From Desulfovibrio intestinalis (GTDB lineage: Bacteria > Desulfobacterota > Desulfovibrionia > Desulfovibrionales > Desulfovibrionaceae), in contig NZ_JACHGO010000003.1 of assembly GCF_014202345.1 (NCBI RefSeq), positions 1-64,000 of the forward strand: DNA of 64,000 bases, read 5' to 3'. This document shows positions 17,517-25,875 of this stretch, in pieces. The number at the start of each line of letters is the position of its first letter. The first letter of the stretch is position 1. Below the pieces are notes generated by a model that was not told where the DNA came from, did no database searches, and saw nothing but the letters and a program-made list of their open reading frames with translations. A program made the position numbers and the translations under genes.

Positions 17517-18599
17517 TTATAGCGGCATTTTTGCCAGTGAACCTGCCAGTGTGCTGCGCATGTCGGGCAAGTTGATGTGAGGCTGAATTTGCACTGCGGT
17601 CATTTGCAGCGTGTATTTCTCAAGTCCATCGTCAACAGCAAGCTGCCCGCGCGGGCCAAAGCTGAGGTGCAGGGGCACAACCACTGTGCTCATACCCGTG
17701 AGCTGATCTGTTTCCATGCGGGGAGCTATGGTTCCTGCGTTGGTTCCAGATTTCCAGTGCAGTGCAGTGCTGATGGTGCTGAGGCTCAGCACCGCGTTGC
17801 CTTCACTTGCTTCTGAACGCGGTTCGTCTGTCTCTGGCCCACTATGGAGGGAAGCGTATGTTTTTGTAGCGCCAGCAAACCGTAGTGCGCCGGGTTGGGA
17901 CTCTGAAGTTTCAGGGCTAGCGAATTCCAGTGAATTTGTATCACCGCAAACGGCCTGGGCAGCAGGGTCAAAGGCGCGGATATTTCCCAGAGGCGTTGGC
18001 ACGCTGACAGGACGGGCGGGTTCGCAGCTTCGAACGGAACCGTCTTCATAAAACGCACACCCATATCGTATCGGTAGCGGCCCCACAGGGGTGGAGATGG
18101 TCCAGATTTGTCCCGGCCAAAGGGTTATGCTGGCGCATTGCCCACCCGGATGAAAGCGCAGGCCCTGCACCTTGCCCGTGAACCGGCCTGCAGGCAACGT
18201 CAGGTCGAGGCAGGGGGCCAGAGCCTCCTCATCCTTTTCAGTCCAGTAGCCGCTCAATCTTCCCTTGCGCGTCAGGATGCGCTTGAGCGCACCGCCGGGA
18301 TGCCACGACAGCCATTCCGCGGGCAAAAGCCCCAGAGGCGTAGGCACGCTGGTTTGATGCTGTAACTCCAGGCTGCGCCACATGCCGTTGGGGTAGAGTG
18401 TAAAACTGTTTTCACAACTACGGCGCACGTCGGTGATGTCGTGCAGGGGCATGAGCCAACCGTGAGGCGTGGGAGCGATATCCGGCGCAAGGCAGTGGCA
18501 GGCGCGGGGAGCGCCATTGTCCCAGCGGGAAAGAACATGCACATTATGCATGCACCCATAGGGTGTTGCCACTGTTTCAAGCTTTGTGGAAGAGCTCAT
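17517..18599 (-). CDS. Unknown protein with TPxG repeats, last gene of the nif operon
   Basis: The product is 360 aa. The ATG at 18599 overlaps the stop of the AnfO-like gene (ATGA), so translation is coupled. I do not recognise the family. A short unit recurs: [ST]-x-TP-x-G followed by a hydrophobic stretch and a HPGG or YxxGS turn, seen as VATPYGCM, APTPHGWL, SVPTPLGLL, ISTPVGPL and SVPTPLGNI. Between units lie segments such as WHPGGALKRI, FHPGGQCASI and YEDGSVRSCE, spaced like MORN- or WG-type beta repeats. The C-terminal 130 residues are more variable. There is no signal peptide or membrane helix. Its place after nifV and an AnfO-like gene suggests a nitrogenase-related role; this is inference only. 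Confidence 0.7.
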   Translation of the reverse strand: MSSSTKLETVATPYGCMHNVHVLSRWDNGAPRACHCLAPDIAPTPHGWLMPLHDITDVRRSCENSFTLYPNGMWRSLELQHQTSVPTPLGLLPAEWLSWHPGGALKRILTRKGRLSGYWTEKDEEALAPCLDLTLPAGRFTGKVQGLRFHPGGQCASITLWPGQIWTISTPVGPLPIRYGCAFYEDGSVRSCEPARPVSVPTPLGNIRAFDPAAQAVCGDTNSLEFASPETSESQPGALRFAGATKTYASLHSGPETDEPRSEASEGNAVLSLSTISTALHWKSGTNAGTIAPRMETDQLTGMSTVVVPLHLSFGPRGQLAVDDGLEKYTLQMTAVQIQPHINLPDMRSTLAGSLAKMPL

Positions 18600-19279
18600 G
18601 GTCTGTCTCCGGTGTTGCTGTTGGGCGTCTGGTTGCACAGGGCGTGCGAGATGCGCAGGCGCAGGTTGCCTTCCGGCGTTCGCGAACGGGAGCAGGTCAG
18701 GTTGCGTTCTTTCATGTGCCCCTCAAGCCAGGGAGGCATGTGTGAACAGATGATCTCAAGCTCAACAAAAGGCGTTGAAGCCAAAAAAGGGCGCAGGGCT
18801 TTTTTGGACGATACTTCAGGGTGCGCCGCCTGCACCTCCATAAGGTTGATTTTGTAGCTCCCCGGGCTGTCGCCTGAAACGGGCTCTGTGGGAATTTGCG
18901 TGGAGGGCTCGGCCTTGGCCGCCACTTCTGCCGCCAGAGCATCCAGAATGTCGGGGCTGAAGCTTTCCAGTTCACACAGGCAAAACCCCATATGGCTGAA
19001 CTCATTGTACGCCAGCCCTGAAATGGAGGTTCCGGCGATGACGGCTCCCCGGGGCAAATGCTGCTCAAGGGCTTTTATGCGGGTGCGCATTTCCGCCAGC
19101 TCATAACAGCCTGAAAGGGTGAAGGGGATGGCCGCCAGCTGTTGCCATGCGCTTTTAGGGGCGGTTTTAATTTCGCCGCTGCTGGCACTACGCTGCCATA
19201 CCGCCAGCCGGGCGCACTGCTTGATGGTGGTCAGACAGTGCTGATCGTCTTCCAGAAGGACAATGTAGGTGCATTCCAT
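18596..19279 (-). CDS. AnfO-like nitrogenase accessory protein
   Basis: The product is 227 aa. The central part (about residues 45-125: AAIPFTLSGCYELAEMRTRI, then GAVIAGTSISGLAYNEFSHM and GFCLCELESFSPDILDAL) resembles the AnfO family, small proteins first described next to the iron-only nitrogenase genes. The C-terminal 90 residues, with FVELEIICSHMPPWLEGHMK, look like a separate domain. The biochemical role of AnfO is not established. No anfHDGK genes are present here, and the linked nifDK are of the molybdenum type. The gene follows nifV(alpha) after a 257-base gap that holds a TGTCGGGC/GCCCGACA hairpin (19448-19467), and it overlaps the next gene. Confidence 0.6.
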   Translation of the reverse strand: MECTYIVLLEDDQHCLTTIKQCARLAVWQRSASSGEIKTAPKSAWQQLAAIPFTLSGCYELAEMRTRIKALEQHLPRGAVIAGTSISGLAYNEFSHMGFCLCELESFSPDILDALAAEVAAKAEPSTQIPTEPVSGDSPGSYKINLMEVQAAHPEVSSKKALRPFLASTPFVELEIICSHMPPWLEGHMKERNLTCSRSRTPEGNLRLRISHALCNQTPNSNTGDRP

Positions 19280-19536
19280 ATCAGCCTCGCAGGCCGGATT
19301 CTTGCCCGAATCCGTTATAGGGCAGGTTCAAAAAACTTCTGGTCCGGCGATGGCGGCAAGTGTCGGGCATCAGCCATATGCGCAATTGCACCCCTCGGGT
19401 TTGCCGGAACTGTCAGAGCATGGCCGTCTTGCGGGTGGCATCGTTATTTGTCGGGCAGAGGCCCGACAGTTGATTGTTTTCAACCCTTGAAAGCATGCGC
19501 TGTCCCGATTGGGCTGCTTCAGGTATTGCGCGGTCT

Positions 19537-20400
19537 TCATGAAGAGGGGAACGCGTGTGAGGTGCGCCGCACGGCGGGTACATTCCACGCTTCCAGAAGA
19601 GCGCGCGGGATAAAGGGTGCGGCCTTTCTTTCAAGGCGGGCCGCGCCCTGTCCGCTGACGGCGCAGGTAAGATGTTCAAGGCGGTCCAGAGCCGCGGTAA
19701 AAGCTCCCATGCCGCAGTTGCCCGCTCTTTCGCCAATGCCCCACAGGGTGGTGTCCACATAGCGCGCACCCGCGTATGCGGCCATAAGTGAGTTGGGAAC
19801 AGCCATGCCCAAATCGTTGTGGGCATGTATTTCTGCTTCCAGCCCCTGCCGCAGCACCAGCCGTACGGCTTTGGCCACGGCGTCCGGCGTGTATCTGCCC
19901 ACCGTGTCGCTGAGGCGTATGCGCCGCGCCCCGGCCTGGGCCGCCACGTCCACCGCCTGGGTCAATTGCAGCTCTGTCGTATATGAAACATCCTCAAAAC
20001 CCACGCTGACCTCCGCCCCGCCCGATGCTGCCAGCTCAATGCATTGCCGCAGGGCTGCCATAACCTTTTGACGGTCGCTTTTGAGCTTGCTGCAGATCTG
20101 CCGGTCAGAAAGGGGGCAGCACACGTGAATGACGTGCGGCGCGCAGGTCAGGGAATTTTTGATGTCGTTCTCGCACAGGCGGTTCCAGGTGGAGATGCGC
20201 GCCTGAAAGCAGACATCCATAATCTTGCGCAGGGTTTTTCTTTCGTCCGGCCCCATCGCCGGAATGCCCGCCTCTATCTGCCCCACGCCCGCAGCATCCA
20301 GCAGGGCCGCCAGGCGCACCTTGAGACCGTGTGAAAAGGCGAAGCCGGGAGCCTGTTCGCCATCCCGCAATGTGGTGTCCACAAGAATGACGTCAGCCAT
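19537..20400 (-). CDS. nifV: Homocitrate synthase catalytic half, NifV-alpha type
   Basis: The product is 287 aa. The start at 20400 gives MADVILVDTTLRDGEQAPGF, the canonical start of the DRE-TIM metallolyase barrel. Other signatures are VSVGFEDVSYT, HAHNDLGMAVPNSL (metal-binding HxH) and DTTLWGIGERAGNCGMG. The protein ends right after the barrel, lacking the C-terminal accessory domains that a full NifV (about 380 aa) has. That part is encoded by the preceding gene, whose end it overlaps by 8 nt. Together they should condense acetyl-CoA with 2-oxoglutarate to homocitrate, the organic ligand of FeMo-cofactor. Clostridium pasteurianum has a comparable split nifV. Confidence 0.88.
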   Translation of the reverse strand: MADVILVDTTLRDGEQAPGFAFSHGLKVRLAALLDAAGVGQIEAGIPAMGPDERKTLRKIMDVCFQARISTWNRLCENDIKNSLTCAPHVIHVCCPLSDRQICSKLKSDRQKVMAALRQCIELAASGGAEVSVGFEDVSYTTELQLTQAVDVAAQAGARRIRLSDTVGRYTPDAVAKAVRLVLRQGLEAEIHAHNDLGMAVPNSLMAAYAGARYVDTTLWGIGERAGNCGMGAFTAALDRLEHLTCAVSGQGAARLERKAAPFIPRALLEAWNVPAVRRTSHAFPSS

Positions 20401-21502
20401 GTCTTTTCTCCAATGGACGGCTTTCAGTTTGGGCGGCGGTGTGCCGTTTTTTGCCGAAGGGCGTTTTGACAGATGCGCAAAGCGCGGCGAACTGTCTGTC
20501 ACTGAGGCTGTGTTGCTGGCGCATGGCCATTTTTTGTACGGCTGCCAGCAACCGGTTTTCGTGTGTTTCCACAAGGTCGATACCCAGTTGGGCGGTTTTG
20601 AGGCGCAGGGCCGCCCTGCCGGAGTGCTTGCCGATCACAATACTGCGCGCAAGTCCCACGCTTTCGGGCGGATAGGTTTCATAGAGAGCGGGGTTCTTCG
20701 CAATGCCGTCCACATGAATACCAGACTCTACCGCAAAAATGTGGTCGCCCAATACAGCCTTGTGGGGTGAAACGCGAAATCCGGCGGTACGCAACAGGGC
20801 TACGGCCTCGGGCAGTTTGTGCAGGTTGCTCAGACCTGTGTGTACGCCCTGACTTTCAAGACACAGGGCCACTTCTTCAAGCGCCGGGCCTGAAGAAGTT
20901 CCGTGCAGGGCCGGGCCGCCGATGCTGCCGGCCACACGTTTGCCACCCCGTAACAGCCACAGCACCGCTAGGGCGGTGGCGCATCCTGCCTGATCGCCTG
21001 GGCAGAATTCCAATACATCGCGCAGGGTTATGAATTTGTCGAAAAAGCCAAGCTCCGTGAAGGGGAGGGCGTCGTCACAGCCACCCATGCGCAGCCAGGT
21101 TGATTGCCCGTCCGGTACTGAGGCCGCGCCTGCCCCGCTGGCTTCCGCTCCGAGGTTGCTTGCCTCAAGCGAATTTGTTCCTGCAATGCTGTTTGTTCTA
21201 ACAGTGGTTGGCCCGCATTCATCTGCTTTAGACGCGTCTTTTGCTGCAGCAGGCAGCAGGGGGGCATGCTGGTCTGTATAAGATTCTGCCTTTTGAGCCG
21301 CAGGCGAAGCGTCGTGAAGAGGTTGCAGCAGGTCAGACGGAATTTCCACAAGAAAGCCCATATCCTGCAAAAGAACCTGCCAGCGCCCGGCCCAGCTGGT
21401 AAATTCTTCGTGTGAAAGCTTGGGCCTGCGGCGGCCGGGCCCTGAACGCATGGCCGTACTGAAGAGGCTGAGTGTGATATCCAGCAGTTGAATTGTACGC
21501 AT
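20393..21502 (-). CDS. nifV: Homocitrate synthase C-terminal half, NifV-omega type
   Basis: The product is 369 aa. The C-terminal 170 residues carry the homocitrate/isopropylmalate synthase accessory region: GSIGGPALHG, ALEEVALCLE, HKAVLGDHIFAVESGIHVDG and IVIGKHSGRAAL. The N-terminus reads MRTIQLLDITLSLFSTAMRS, which looks like a decayed DTTLRD barrel start, followed by a low-complexity Ala/Ser/Pro linker (about 65-130). So this gene seems to be a full-length homologue whose barrel has degenerated, complemented by the intact barrel of the next gene. The order omega then alpha is, as I recall, that of Clostridium pasteurianum. Confidence 0.82.
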   Translation of the reverse strand: MRTIQLLDITLSLFSTAMRSGPGRRRPKLSHEEFTSWAGRWQVLLQDMGFLVEIPSDLLQPLHDASPAAQKAESYTDQHAPLLPAAAKDASKADECGPTTVRTNSIAGTNSLEASNLGAEASGAGAASVPDGQSTWLRMGGCDDALPFTELGFFDKFITLRDVLEFCPGDQAGCATALAVLWLLRGGKRVAGSIGGPALHGTSSGPALEEVALCLESQGVHTGLSNLHKLPEAVALLRTAGFRVSPHKAVLGDHIFAVESGIHVDGIAKNPALYETYPPESVGLARSIVIGKHSGRAALRLKTAQLGIDLVETHENRLLAAVQKMAMRQQHSLSDRQFAALCASVKTPFGKKRHTAAQTESRPLEKRHG

Positions 21503-21542
21503 TGTGGCAGGCCTGCCTTTGGCTGGTTATGCCTGAAAGAAC

Positions 21543-21572
21543 GACGCGGCCCGCCAAGCCTCGGGCCGCGTC
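21543..21572 (-). repeat. GC-rich hairpin between nifN/B and nifV
   Basis: GACGCGGCCCG (21543-21553) pairs perfectly with CGGGCCGCGTC (21562-21572). On the minus strand it is followed only by GTTCTTTC, a weak tail. It may partly attenuate transcription, or protect the 3' end of the upstream nif message so that nifV is made at a lower level. Confidence 0.55.
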
Positions 21573-21587
21573 GCGAGAATGATGACC

Positions 21588-24305
21588 TCAACCGCAAAGG
21601 GCCCTGGCTGCCTCATTAACGGCCTTGTCCACCTTCTCATAGCGCGTAAAAACGCTGATGCCTCTGGTTTGCAGCTTTTCCAGCGGGCTCGCGCCGATGC
21701 GCAGGGCCACCACGCCTTCACAGTCCTGCACGGCGGCCAGAATGCCGTCCATACGGCCTGCCTTTTCACCGCAGTCGTCCATGCCCTTGCAGTAGCGGGA
21801 CACACTGCGTGTTTCCACAAAGCTGGCTTCACGTCCGTCACTTTCATAGATGAAGAACTGGTCAGCCTGCCCAAAGTGCTGGTCCACGGTGCCGCCAGTT
21901 TTGGAAGCCACCGCAATGCGGATGCGCCGGGCAATGGGCGCGGGGTTGGCAGTGTGGTCTTCTGACGGAGCTGGAGTCTTGTCGATTTTGATGGGCCGGT
22001 AGTCTATGGAGCGGTCGTCCGCCAGAAGACCCACAGCATCGGCGCGGCACTGCTTGCAGTGGTACATTTGCCTGAGGGTGGGCTCACAGCGTTTGCGCAT
22101 GTCCATAAGTTCCTTGTTGCTCACAAGGGGCATGTGTTCAAAGGCGCTGCCCTTGACCGGAATAAGCTGCATGATGTTGGTCAGCTCCGCGCCAAGGTCG
22201 CGCACCGTTTCCACTACCTTGGGAATGTGGTGGTCGTTGATGCCCTTGAGCAGTACCGTATTGACCTTGCACACGATGCCAGCCGCCGTGAGCGCCCGCA
22301 GGCCCGCCAGCTGGTTTGCCAGTAGCAGGGCGGCGGCGGTTTCGCCCGTATACCGCGTTCCGCCAAAGTCGGCATAGCGGTAGATGCGCGCCCCGATGGA
22401 GGGATCGACAGCATTTATGGTCACAGTGGCGTGGCTTACGCCCACGCGCTTCATGTCTTCCACGTGCTCGGGCAGGGCCAGGCCGTTGGTGGACATGCAG
22501 AATGTGATAGCCGGATCTTCGGCGCGGATCATTTCAAGTGTGCGAAAGGTCGCCTCGGCATTGGCAAGGGAGTCGCCGGGCCCGGCTATGCCCACTACTG
22601 TGAGGTTGGGCATGTCGCGCCGCACCTGAATAAAGCGTTCAAAGGCCTGTTCCGGCGAAAGCACGGCGGTGGTCACGCCAGGGCGGCTTTCGTTGGGGCA
22701 GTCGTACTTGCGCAGGCAGTAGTTGCAGCTCAGGTTGCACATGGGCGCGATGGGCAGATGCAGCCGGGCTGACGTGGCGCAGGCCCCGCAGGTAAAGCAG
22801 GGGTGGGACGCCGTGCGTTCGCTGACGCTTGGAACAGCAGGGGATGGCGCAGGCCGCTCTGTATGCGACGCGGCCTGCGGCTCCGCCTGACTACAGGTGG
22901 GGGTACTGGCTGGGGTACTGGCGGTTTTTTCTTCTTCAGCCCTGTAGTACTTGCGGAACAGTTCTTCGCGAAAGCTGACCTCTGTGCGCGCCAGCATGGC
23001 GTTGGCAGTGGATTCCATAAGCGAGGTGCCTCCGTCGTAGAGTAAAATACGTGTGCGCTGGCCCCCCATTCTGTCGTGGATGGGAAAGCCATAGCGCAGC
23101 AGGGGTATGTGTTGGCGCTCCTCAATACGGTGGCCATCGCCATTGCCGATCATGAGGTTCACGTTGTGGGTCGTCACCGCGTTTTCAATGGCGGTAAAAT
23201 CAGCAAAATCCAGAATGTCGAATCCATCCACAAACTGGGTTTCGGCGGCTTTGGTCATGATCGGGCGCAGGGCCGCATCCAGCCCGGAGCAGCGCGCGCC
23301 CGTGGCGGCAACCAGCGGCGTTGCGCCGTTTTCACAGCAGGCGTGGGTAAGGGCATGTACCATATCCGGTTCGCCGAATATGGCGGCGCGGCATTGGGCG
23401 TTATACTTGTGGGCGTCTATCATAGCGTCCAGATGCCGGGCGCGGTCCTGCCGCACGCTGGCCGGGATTTGCCCGCCCAGAGCCTCGAGGGTGGAGACGA
23501 AGGCGTCGGTAAGGCTAAGGCCCACGGGCAGACCCATGCGCAGCAGGGGCACGCCGTGGGCTTCGCGCAGGTACGCGCCGGGGGAATATTCCTCCGGGCA
23601 GAAGGGGGCCAGTTCCAGCGTCATGCGCGCGCCAGCCATAAGGGATATGCTTTCAAGGGACGTGCCGTGCTGGGGCAGGCGGTTGTAGGTTTCTTCATGC
23701 CCGCCATCCAGATTCTGCGAAAGGTCGGGCAGCAGCACGTACTCGAGGCCGCTCATGTCCAGCAGAGCCTTGAGCGCCCGCGTGTCGGCGGCGGAAAGAT
23801 GGCCTGTGATGATGTTGATGCGGCCATTGGGCGTGGTATTCATAGGCACATGACGGACCACGGCGTGCAGCGCGCGAAAAAATCCTTCGTACTGCGAACC
23901 GCCGTACCCTGGCGAGGCTACGGGAATGATGGCGGCCATCACTTCGGGGTGGCTTTCGTAAAAATCCTTGATGATGGCGGGCACATCTTCGCCGATGGTT
24001 TCGGCCAGGCAGGTCGTGGCCACGCCGATAACTTCGGGCTGGTAGAGCCTGATAAGATTTTCCAACCCCTTGATGAGGTTTTTCGCGCCGCCGAAAACCG
24101 TGCCTTCTTCTGTCAGGGAGGAGGAGGCGATGTCCACGGGTTCGTTGTAGTGGGTGGCCATGTGCCGCCGGATGTAGGTGCTGCACCCCTGTGAACCATG
24201 CAGAATGGTCATGCACTTTCTAATACCGTAAAAAGCTGTGGCCGCGCCCAGAGGCATGCACATCTTGCAGGGGTTGGTGTTCAGGTTTACCAGGTTGGCG
24301 CTCAT
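21588..24305 (-). CDS. nifB: NifN-NifB fusion, FeMo-cofactor assembly
   Basis: The product is 905 aa from the ATG at 24305 (AAGGAGACGACG upstream). Residues 1 to about 430 are NifN, the beta-like subunit of the NifEN scaffold, with NPCKMCMPLGAATAFYG, HGSQGCSTYIRRH and TTCLAETIGED. A Pro/Ala/Thr-rich linker (about 470-510) follows. Residues from about 510 are NifB, a radical SAM enzyme: HPCFTCGACA, the CNLSCNYC cluster motif (CxxxCxxC), VVGIAGPGDSLAN, then a NifX-like C-terminal domain (RIRIAVASKTGG.VDQHFG, about 790-900). NifB makes the NifB-cofactor core and NifEN matures it, so fusion may channel the cluster. The NifN-NifB order is known in some clostridia and Desulfovibrio. Confidence 0.95.
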   Translation of the reverse strand: MSANLVNLNTNPCKMCMPLGAATAFYGIRKCMTILHGSQGCSTYIRRHMATHYNEPVDIASSSLTEEGTVFGGAKNLIKGLENLIRLYQPEVIGVATTCLAETIGEDVPAIIKDFYESHPEVMAAIIPVASPGYGGSQYEGFFRALHAVVRHVPMNTTPNGRINIITGHLSAADTRALKALLDMSGLEYVLLPDLSQNLDGGHEETYNRLPQHGTSLESISLMAGARMTLELAPFCPEEYSPGAYLREAHGVPLLRMGLPVGLSLTDAFVSTLEALGGQIPASVRQDRARHLDAMIDAHKYNAQCRAAIFGEPDMVHALTHACCENGATPLVAATGARCSGLDAALRPIMTKAAETQFVDGFDILDFADFTAIENAVTTHNVNLMIGNGDGHRIEERQHIPLLRYGFPIHDRMGGQRTRILLYDGGTSLMESTANAMLARTEVSFREELFRKYYRAEEEKTASTPASTPTCSQAEPQAASHTERPAPSPAVPSVSERTASHPCFTCGACATSARLHLPIAPMCNLSCNYCLRKYDCPNESRPGVTTAVLSPEQAFERFIQVRRDMPNLTVVGIAGPGDSLANAEATFRTLEMIRAEDPAITFCMSTNGLALPEHVEDMKRVGVSHATVTINAVDPSIGARIYRYADFGGTRYTGETAAALLLANQLAGLRALTAAGIVCKVNTVLLKGINDHHIPKVVETVRDLGAELTNIMQLIPVKGSAFEHMPLVSNKELMDMRKRCEPTLRQMYHCKQCRADAVGLLADDRSIDYRPIKIDKTPAPSEDHTANPAPIARRIRIAVASKTGGTVDQHFGQADQFFIYESDGREASFVETRSVSRYCKGMDDCGEKAGRMDGILAAVQDCEGVVALRIGASPLEKLQTRGISVFTRYEKVDKAVNEAARALCG

Positions 24306-24373
24306 CGTCGTCTCCTTGTTTCCGCGGGCGGAAGCGGCGCGGTCTTGTAATGCGGCTTGGCTGTGCGACTTGG

Positions 24374-25816
24374 CTATACGTGTGTTGCTGACAGGGCCTG
24401 ACGTACCAAGGCTGCCTGTGTAGCGGCCGTGGCGGCGTAGGAGTCTGCCCCGCGTGTGTGGCTCCATACGGGGCTGTTAAGGGAAAGGTTCACCTCACGG
24501 GTGAAGTTTTCCACACCTTCAAAACCGCCCAGGGCGTGCTTGCGTTCATGATTGTGGTCGCAGAAGGCAATGCCCAGCTTGTATGCCAGCGGGCGCTCCT
24601 TGACGCCGCCCACCAGAATGTCCGCTCCCTTTTCCTTCATGAAGGCTTCCAGCTCCGCCGGGTTGGCGTCGTCCAGAATGACTGTGCCGGGGTTCACCAG
24701 GCCTGCGATGATTTCATAGTCTTCGGGTTTGCCTGTCTGCGTGCCCACAAGCACGGTTTCAATGCCCATTTCGTTGAACTGGCGTATGAGCGAGATGGCC
24801 TTGAAGCCGCCGCCTACGAAAATGGCAGCCTTTTTGCCCACAAAGTGGGGTTTGTAGCGGTCAAGAAAATCTGTGGCTTCCACGGAGCGTCTGCCGATAA
24901 TGGTTTCGGCGTATTGCAGGGCCTGCGCGTCGCCCAGCCGCTCCGCCACCTGCCGCAAGGCGGTGGAGGTGTCTTCCACGCCAAAGAAGCTTGCGCGCAT
25001 CCAGGGCACGCCCAGTTCATCTTCCATACGGCGGGCGAGGTACATCATGGACCCGGCGCACTGCACAATATTCAGCTGGGCCGCAGGAGCCTTAATGAGC
25101 GATTCATAGGCCGCGTCGCCGGTGATGGCGGAAACCACGGGAATGCCCATATCGCGCAGGTAGTTTTTAATGATCCACATTTCTCCGGCCAGATTGTAGT
25201 CGCCAAGAATGTTGACGCCCTGAACCTTGGGCTGGTCTGCGTGGGGCAGCATGAGCTGCATGAGTGCGTTGCAGGCCATGCGGTAGCCAGTGGACTTGGT
25301 GCCCGAAAAGCCCGGAGCCTTGACGGCGATAACGCGGATGCCGTGCTTTTTTTCGGCCTGACTGCAAACGGCTTCCACGTCGTCGCCAATGACGCCCACT
25401 ATACAGGTGGCATATACAAAGATGAGCTTGGGGGCGTAGTTGGCCACGGCTTCGTCAATGGCGGCAGTGAGCTTTTCCGCCCCGCCAAAGACGATGTCTT
25501 TTTCCTGAAGATCAGTGGAAAAACTGTTGCGGAACAGCTCCGACCCGCTGGTCAGGCTGCCGCGGATGTCCCAGGTGTAGCTGGCGCAGCCGATAGGGCC
25601 ATGTACGATATGAAACGCATCGGTAATGGGGTTGAGCACCACGCGCGCGCCGCAGTATACGCATGCCCGCTGGCTTACGGCTCCGGCCACGCTGGCCGTG
25701 TCGCAACGCATGCCGTTGCCGCCGCAGCCGCCGCTGTTCCCCTTCGCATTTTCCGCGCCCTTGTCTTCCTTGGTCTGGATGGACTGGCGGCGTTCTTCAA
25801 GTATTTCAGTGGACAT
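24374..25816 (-). CDS. nifE: Nitrogenase cofactor scaffold subunit NifE
   Basis: The product is 480 aa. It is an alpha-type paralogue of NifD that pairs with NifN as the scaffold on which NifB-cofactor becomes FeMo-cofactor. Signatures are RACVYCGARVVLNPITDAFH, HGPIGCASYTWDIRG, FSTDLQEKDIVFGG and YATCIVGVIGDD. A Gly/Asn/Cys-rich stretch (residues 25-38, GNSGGCGGNGMRC) precedes the core. The start codon at 25816 follows a G-rich site. It lies 60 bases after nifK and 68 before nifN/B in the operon. The lack of the NifD-type long insertion and the position after nifK separate it from NifD. Confidence 0.95.
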   Translation of the reverse strand: MSTEILEERRQSIQTKEDKGAENAKGNSGGCGGNGMRCDTASVAGAVSQRACVYCGARVVLNPITDAFHIVHGPIGCASYTWDIRGSLTSGSELFRNSFSTDLQEKDIVFGGAEKLTAAIDEAVANYAPKLIFVYATCIVGVIGDDVEAVCSQAEKKHGIRVIAVKAPGFSGTKSTGYRMACNALMQLMLPHADQPKVQGVNILGDYNLAGEMWIIKNYLRDMGIPVVSAITGDAAYESLIKAPAAQLNIVQCAGSMMYLARRMEDELGVPWMRASFFGVEDTSTALRQVAERLGDAQALQYAETIIGRRSVEATDFLDRYKPHFVGKKAAIFVGGGFKAISLIRQFNEMGIETVLVGTQTGKPEDYEIIAGLVNPGTVILDDANPAELEAFMKEKGADILVGGVKERPLAYKLGIAFCDHNHERKHALGGFEGVENFTREVNLSLNSPVWSHTRGADSYAATAATQAALVRQALSATHV

Positions 25817-25875
25817 GGGGAACCCCCTTGCGGGGCGGGACCGTGGCGGCCCCGCCCGATTGCGGCCATGTGGCC

